From assembly GCA_002751075.1 (NCBI GenBank), contig NAOQ01000913.1:1-12591 (forward strand): a stretch of 12,591 nt of DNA. Reading direction: 5' to 3'. Under the pieces are notes generated by a model. It ran no database searches and had not been told where the DNA came from. It saw nothing but the letters and a program-made list of their open reading frames with translations. Of this stretch, positions 8,196-12,591 are shown in pieces; the stretch's first letter is position 1, and every line of letters starts with the position of its first letter. The position numbers were made by a program, and so were the translations under genes. The DNA comes from Ichthyophonus hoferi (taxonomy: Eukaryota > Opisthokonta > Ichthyosporea > Ichthyophonida > Ichthyophonidae).

Positions 8196-10167
8196 ATGTC
8201 TGTACGCAGTGGATACTTTAAATCTTCAGGTGCATTTACCCTACCCCATAAAAATTCAGGTGCCAATACTCTATCATCTAAACCTTCAGGTGCCTCTACA
8301 CCACCATCACCACCACCACCAACAGAAAATATCAAAGGTGTCAAGGCTCGAGTATCCAAAATAAATTCTAGTAGATTTGGTGTCCACAGCTATAGAGAAA
8401 CTAAAGTAGCACAAGCAGACAAATCACCTACACCTAGTCGACCACATTCATTCTATATACAGAAAACAATTGATCTCTTCAATAGGGAAGGTAGTAGCTC
8501 TAGAGCTAATAGTGCACCATGCACTCCAAGCACTCCAAGGAAACTTAGTGTTGCTGGTAGTAAAATAAATAGATTTTTTTCAACCATGTACTCAAAGCCT
8601 ACAACTGGACAACAGTCTGGATTACAATCAAAATCACAAGAAGCAATGATACAAACAGAACCGACGGTGCCCAAAAGTCCTAAACCACCTCGTATACGTC
8701 CAAGTCTAGTATCTACCAATTGTCAGTCTCCCAGCACCCTTAGGGTAAGATAATGATTGGTTAAAGCAGGTTAGGGTAGATAAGCAAGTGGAAGAGGTGA
8801 GAGTGTAGTCGATGGGTGAGATTGCCTGCATGTATGTGGATATGGAGGGAGGGATATACGTATATATGTACTCTGCGTAATTCTCTGCTTGTATTAGTTA
8901 ACTTCCATTCTGAACACGGGCGAGATCATTATAATTTTTACACAGATTGCAATTAACACTTACCTATACCAATAATACCCATAATATCCCTAACGCGTAC
9001 GTATACATACTCTTTCTCTTCCTAACTCCCCTACTAACCACTTCCTCTCTCCCCTCAGCCTGCCTCTATACCTGTTGTAAAGTCAAAAGTAGCAAAAGTA
9101 GATTCAACCATAAATAAAGGGAAACTAGACGAACTAGAGAAAAGGGAAATGTTGGAACTTTTTAAAAAGTTTCTGGTTGAACTTGAAGCAGAATATGATA
9201 TGGAGGTCAAGATGACAGAGGGTACTTTTACTATGTTACTAGCTGTGGAAACATCTAGATTAAATCTGCTGAAAGATATGGAGCTGGAGAAAGAGTAAGT
9301 AAGGGATGTAGGAAGTATAATAATTGCGTGGGGGAATTTGGCATTGGCAACGGGGTGAATTTATTATTATTCTATCATCTATAATACACTAGATATATGT
9401 TTCATCTATCTACATTTACATCAACGTCTTCCCTATCTCTTCCGCCCCTTTCTTCTTAATATATCCAAATCACTATCACTTAAACAACTGAAACCAGCCA
9501 ATAATAAAAGACAACTAAAACAAAAAAATAGCTCTACACCAATTATAACATTCAGATATAATCTCATTCAACTCCATATATACACTCACTATTTACCCTA
9601 CTAATATATATTATAAATAACTGGTTTATATCAAACTTTTATACAAAACAAAACAAAACAAAACAAAAAAACAAAAACGCAAGATTTGTTACAACCCTTA
9701 CTCATTACCACCCTTGTCTCTACAGTAAGATTAAAACATCCGATAGTATAAGTAAGAAAAGGAGACTTGGTGACCTAAACGAGCACCTTAGTGATTTGAA
9801 GGAGGTCACGGATGAGGGAAAGTCAAGGATAATGGAATATCAGGTAGGGAGATATGTAGGGAGTGAGGTGGGCGCTATCTCTATAGAAACATATTGCATA
9901 TATGTATCCTAACATTGTTATTATAGTATTATAGATATGTCTATATACATATATACTTCATATATCATACATTATACATCATGTCTACATACATGTTGAC
10001 ACAGACAGACCTACTAGCATATAATACCTCATCACATAACATAACATACGCACATAGCAAACAAAAATAACCTACTATCTTTATTTACCCATCTCACCTG
10101 TCCCCTACAGAATGATATAGCTAGTACGACCAAAACCATCCTAGTACTACATCAACAATTAGAATAG
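8196..10167 (+). CDS. Complete four-exon gene for a 319-residue Ser/Pro-rich protein with a charged helical C-terminal half; family not recognised
   Basis: Exons 8196-8744, 9059-9294, 9726-9843 and 10111-10167 join in frame across introns of phase 0, 2 and 0, with donors GTAAGA, GTAAGT, GTAGGG and acceptors CCCTCAG, CTACAG, CCTACAG. The start is the first ATG of the long frame. Residues 11-40 hold three 10-residue repeats starting SGA (TCAGGTGC at 8226, 8256 and 8286, exactly 30 bases apart). Residues 35-180 are basic and disordered-looking, with about eight Ser/Thr-Pro sites, one a full CDK-type site (T113-P-R-K). Residues 203-319 are Glu/Lys/Leu-rich, with runs such as GKLDELEKREMLELFKKF and LGDLNEHLSDLKEV, and look like coiled coil. 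No signal or membrane segment. Such an architecture is common in microtubule or chromosome adaptors (HAUS8 is one example), but I see no family motif and claim no homology. The gene structure is very well supported; the function is unknown. Confidence 0.9.
8226..8315 (+). repeat. Three 30-bp in-frame coding repeats
   Basis: TCAGGTGC recurs at 8226, 8256 and 8286, with partly similar sequence after it. The units encode SGAFTLPHKN, SGANTLSSKP and SGASTPPSPP. The third grades into the following proline run. A recent in-frame expansion in a disordered N-terminus is the likely origin. Confidence 0.8.
9644..9678. repeat. (AAAAC)n repeat in intron 2 of the 8196 gene
   Basis: About five AAAAC units followed by a looser A-rich, C-spaced tail, between exons 2 and 3. 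It ends about 45 bases before the exon 3 acceptor. Confidence 0.8.
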
Positions 10168-10262
10168 TTGCACCCTCTCCCTTCCATCGCCTTATTTTTT
10201 CTCTCTCTCTACCACCAATAGTGGCTAATTAGAGTCAATGAAACATATATGATAAATTATAA

Positions 10263-10286
10263 AATAAAAAAATAGATTTTAATAAA
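10263..10286 (+). terminator. Polyadenylation signals of the 8196 gene
   Basis: AATAAA at 10263-10268 and again at 10281-10286, about 95-115 bases after the stop codon. Either would give a short 3' UTR. Other AATAAA strings occur nearby by chance, so the choice is tentative. Confidence 0.5.
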
Positions 10287-10389
10287 ACAGACTGTGTCTG
10301 TGTCCAATACATGATTGGATCATTAATTATAGCAAATAAAAAATAATATAGAATATATATATATGTGTACATATAGAGGTACCAGTCAA

Positions 10390-10610
10390 CCAATTAAGCA
10401 TTTACAAATTAGCTTTTATAACCAATCATACGGCCAGATTACTTTTCATCTTATATAATTAAATTAATATAGCTCGTCAATCCAATCGAACCACTACATT
10501 ACTTTAATAATCCAATAACTCAATTATATAATATAATGTTTTTGTATAATAGGTGATTTTGTTAAGATGTATTGACCAATCATAAAATAAATGTCAACTC
10601 AATATCCAAT
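10390..10610 (+). repeat. Three spaced pairs of CCAAT pentamers; decayed repeat of about 93 bp between convergent genes
   Basis: CCAAT on the plus strand starts at 10390, 10422, 10482, 10512, 10576 and 10606. Within pairs the step is 32, 30 and 30 bases; between pairs it is 90-94. Flanking bases are partly shared (GTCAA before the first member of pairs one and two, a TATATAATTA-like string after each pair), which suggests a degenerate tandem repeat. It lies between the 3' ends of two convergent genes, where a promoter is not expected. Confidence 0.55.
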
Positions 10611-10746
10611 TAAATAGCGTGGGACGGCTAATATATAATTATATAGTTAATAGGCCATTAAATCTCTGAATATAGGACTAAGATAGAAATACTATGCAGT
10701 CAACTAGTATTTTGATTTTAATATCTAATCGTATGTCAAAGTAGTT

Positions 10747-10773
10747 TTTATTACGTAATAGTATAATTTTATT
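10747..10773 (-). terminator. Polyadenylation signals of the lipid kinase gene
   Basis: On the minus strand AATAAA occurs at 10773-10768, seven bases after the stop codon, and at 10752-10747. The second is at a more usual distance. The 3' UTR would be very short. Confidence 0.45.
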
Positions 10774-10779
10774 GTGCAA

Positions 10780-12201
10780 TTAGGCAGCCAATGTAATTTT
10801 TAAATCCCCTATAGTCAGTCTAAGGGGTGGGGCGGTAAGAGGAGGTAGAGTATATCTCTCTCCATCTATACACACTACTTCATTGCACCCTACTGTAGAT
10901 CGTAGTTCTATACCTTTAACCTGTATATATATAAATATATGCGTAGATGCAGGAAGGGCGCCCAGGTTAGTATATAATATAATACTAGTAGATGTATTAA
11001 GATGCTTTAGGGGTTGCTAATTTAATAGATATGTAGGAAAGGATATGTATGTCTGTACTCTATGTAGGTAGGTATTACTATATAGGTACTATGCCATGCT
11101 ATACTATACTATACTATACTATATTCTACTATAATTTACTATAATATACTACACTATACTACGCTACACTTTATGTACTATTAACTTTACCCATATATAT
11201 ATATTATATATTACCACCCATCCAATAAAAATCCATCATTACCTTATAATACTCCAGACCAGGTGACCCAATATGTCGTCCTTTAAAAATATCTCTGCCA
11301 ATCACAATAAATCATTAATAACCAAACCCAGAAAAAAATCCATGATAGGAAACAGGTTCAACATACACATCTACAATGTATGCAGTATATAGCCGTTCTT
11401 ACTCACTCACCGCCTCTCTCATACAAGACGCGGTGTATGTACATGCATAGGTATACGCAATGTCTAGCCCCTACTCGTCGTATACCCTGTCCCTCCTTCT
11501 TCCCCTCCTTTCCACCTCTACCTGCACTTACCCCCTTCCCTGAAATCCAACTATCTAGTACCTATAGGCAATAGTATTAAAATATTAACCATGACATATA
11601 CCCACTCCTTTCTCTGTACATACCATAACTTCTATATCCTGGGCTTCAATTCTGACATACATGCATTACTTCTATACACATCTATCTTAGATTTATTGCT
11701 CCTCTCAAACAAACACGCTCTCGTTAAAGCATATACAATTGTTAAATATATATAAGCATACACACATATATATATATATATATTTATATACATAGACATA
11801 CATATACACATACACAAGCATACACGCATATGCACATATATAAACATACACATATACACACATATACACACATACACACACATAGACATACATATACATA
11901 TATATATATACACATATATATATGCCAAAACACACATTCGCACACACGCATATATATATATGTATATATATATATACTTACACTGCTAAAGTTTTACACA
12001 ATTGTGTCCTAGATGCATCCTCCAATAAACACACGTCTATAAAACCATCATCCAATTGGGTGTATGGAGCAATTCCATACCCTTTCTCTAGGAAACGCAT
12101 TTTAGTGGCTAAGAAATATGATAGACTAATATCACATGATTTATCACATTCTCTATTCTCATTGGTAGGAGTTGTAGAAGGGGTTGACTCGTATTGGACA
12201 G
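10780..12201 (-). CDS. Lipid kinase of the DAGK superfamily (diacylglycerol/ceramide/sphingosine kinase-like); last three coding exons, 5' part off the right edge
   Basis: Exons 12201-11982 (acceptor CCCCCAG, donor GTAAGT), 11294-11243 (acceptor TTGGCAG, donor GTAATG) and 10920-10780 (acceptor ATATACAG, stop TAA) join in frame; intron phases are 1 (into the first), 2 and 0. The 136 or so residues match the C-terminal beta-sandwich domain of these kinases: GYGIAPYTQLDDGFIDVCLL (the family's iAP...lDDGllDv block), then SRTQLCKTL, GRHIGSPGLEYYK and VKGIEL...VVCIDGE (the family's v.vDGE block). The protein ends ITLAA. The nucleotide-binding, catalytic part (GGDGT motif) is outside the window, so the substrate (diacylglycerol, ceramide or a sphingoid base) cannot be decided. 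An insert-like stretch rich in Thr, Asn and Asp precedes the conserved part. Introns here are 687 and 322 bp. Superfamily membership is firm. Confidence 0.88.
11099..11166. repeat. (TATAC)n pentanucleotide repeat in a lipid-kinase intron
   Basis: Four or more perfect CTATA units followed by drifted ones (CTACT, TTACT, CTACA), between the last two exons of the lipid kinase gene. Confidence 0.85.
11752..11980. repeat. Mixed (CA)n/(TA)n dinucleotide-rich tract in a lipid-kinase intron
   Basis: Alternating CA, TA and CATA units fill over 200 bases up to the donor of the 12201-11982 exon. Alternating purine-pyrimidine DNA of this kind can adopt unusual helix forms. Long open frames on both strands across it are repeat artefacts. 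Confidence 0.85.
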
Positions 12202-12266
12202 CTGGGGGAAGGACAGAAAGGGTACATGGTATAAGGATAAGCAAAGGTATAATAAGAGAATAATGG

Positions 12267-12520
12267 GATAGTTAGATAGTAGGATAGTATGATAGTAGGA
12301 TAGCGTAATAGTATGATAGTAGGATAGCATGATAGAAGGATAACATAATAGTAGGATAGTAGGATAGTAGAATAGTATGATAGTAGGATAGTATGATAAT
12401 AGGATAGCAGAATAATATGATGGAAGGGTAGTGTAATAATAGGATAGAAGGATAGTATAATAATAGGATAGTAGGATCGTATAATAGTAGGGTAGTGGAA
12501 TGGTCTGATAGTAAGATGAT
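12267..12520. repeat. 8-bp tandem array (GATAGTAG/GATAGTAT-like), about 32 copies
   Basis: From 12267 the sequence reads in steady 8-base steps: GATAGTAG, GATAGTAT, AATAGTAG, GATAGCAT, GATAGAAG and similar. The phase is kept almost throughout, with substitutions growing toward the right. It lies in an intron of the lipid kinase gene, directly upstream (in gene sense) of the 12201 acceptor. Confidence 0.88.
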
Positions 12521-12554
12521 ATAATTATTTATTAATAAATCTATTCATCTATTA

Positions 12555-12556
<2 letters not shown>

Positions 12557-12591
<35 letters not shown>
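12557..12591. repeat. (AT)n microsatellite at the window edge
   Basis: A pure AT alternation runs to the last base of the window, so its true length is unknown. Confidence 0.9.

Noticed and set aside
8153-8719. Minus-strand frames at 8153-8359 and 8453-8719
   Set aside because: Antisense shadows of exon 1 of the well-supported plus-strand gene.
11380-12012. Frames on both strands at 11380-11574, 11632-11947 and 11830-12012
   Set aside because: Intronic; the last ones are translations of the CA/TA tract. None connects in phase to the lipid-kinase exons.
11922-12330. Plus-strand frame 11922-12263 and minus-strand frame 12109-12330
   Set aside because: The first is antisense to the lipid-kinase exon; the second reads that exon in the wrong frame and runs into the 8-bp array.
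1-12591. CRISPR arrays, bacterial operons, rRNA or intact transposable elements
   Set aside because: Nothing of the kind is visible: the repeats are short eukaryotic satellites, the genes are spliced, and no transposase, reverse transcriptase or terminal repeats were found.

Overview
This window looks like nuclear DNA of an animal or a close relative. It is very AT-rich (by eye about 28-30% G+C). Its genes are split by GT-AG introns of roughly 270 to 1240 bases, and those introns are full of degenerate short tandem repeats. The protein pieces I can name (a eukaryotic-type cytosolic PheRS beta chain and a DAGK-superfamily lipid kinase) fit a metazoan or holozoan. An early-branching animal such as a sponge is a guess, not something the sequence proves.

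Three spliced genes are well supported. (1) Left edge, minus strand: the first three coding exons of the phenylalanyl-tRNA synthetase beta subunit (FARSB), at 2031-1974, 730-675 and 184-84. The gene continues off the left edge. (2) 8196-10167, plus strand: a complete four-exon gene for a 319-residue protein with a basic Ser/Pro/Thr-rich first half and a charged helical second half; I do not recognise the family. (3) Right edge, minus strand: the last three coding exons of a lipid kinase of the diacylglycerol/ceramide/sphingosine kinase superfamily, at 12201-11982, 11294-11243 and 10920-10780. Its catalytic half lies off the right edge. Genes 2 and 3 converge, with 612 bases between their stop codons.

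The stretch between FARSB and gene 2 (2032-8195, about 6.2 kb) has no recognisable conserved gene. It does hold an inverted pair of related short coding segments. One is an intact 109-codon minus-strand frame (6262-5933) behind a TATA-like box. The other is a decayed plus-strand relative (about 3621-3782). The two align without gaps over 33 codons. A block with two overlapping plus-strand frames (4756-5239) and several AT-rich inverted repeats lie between them. This looks like remains of a small, unrecognised, possibly lineage-specific gene family.

Other structure: a 50-bp tandem repeat in FARSB intron 2; a perfect CRE palindrome 228 bases upstream of the FARSB start, whose 12-base form also occurs in intron 2; three regularly spaced pairs of CCAAT pentamers, one pair about every 93 bases, between the two converging genes; and an 8-bp (GATAGTAG-like) array of about 250 bp in an intron of the lipid kinase. 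The three named genes have no evident functional link with each other; this looks like ordinary eukaryotic gene order.
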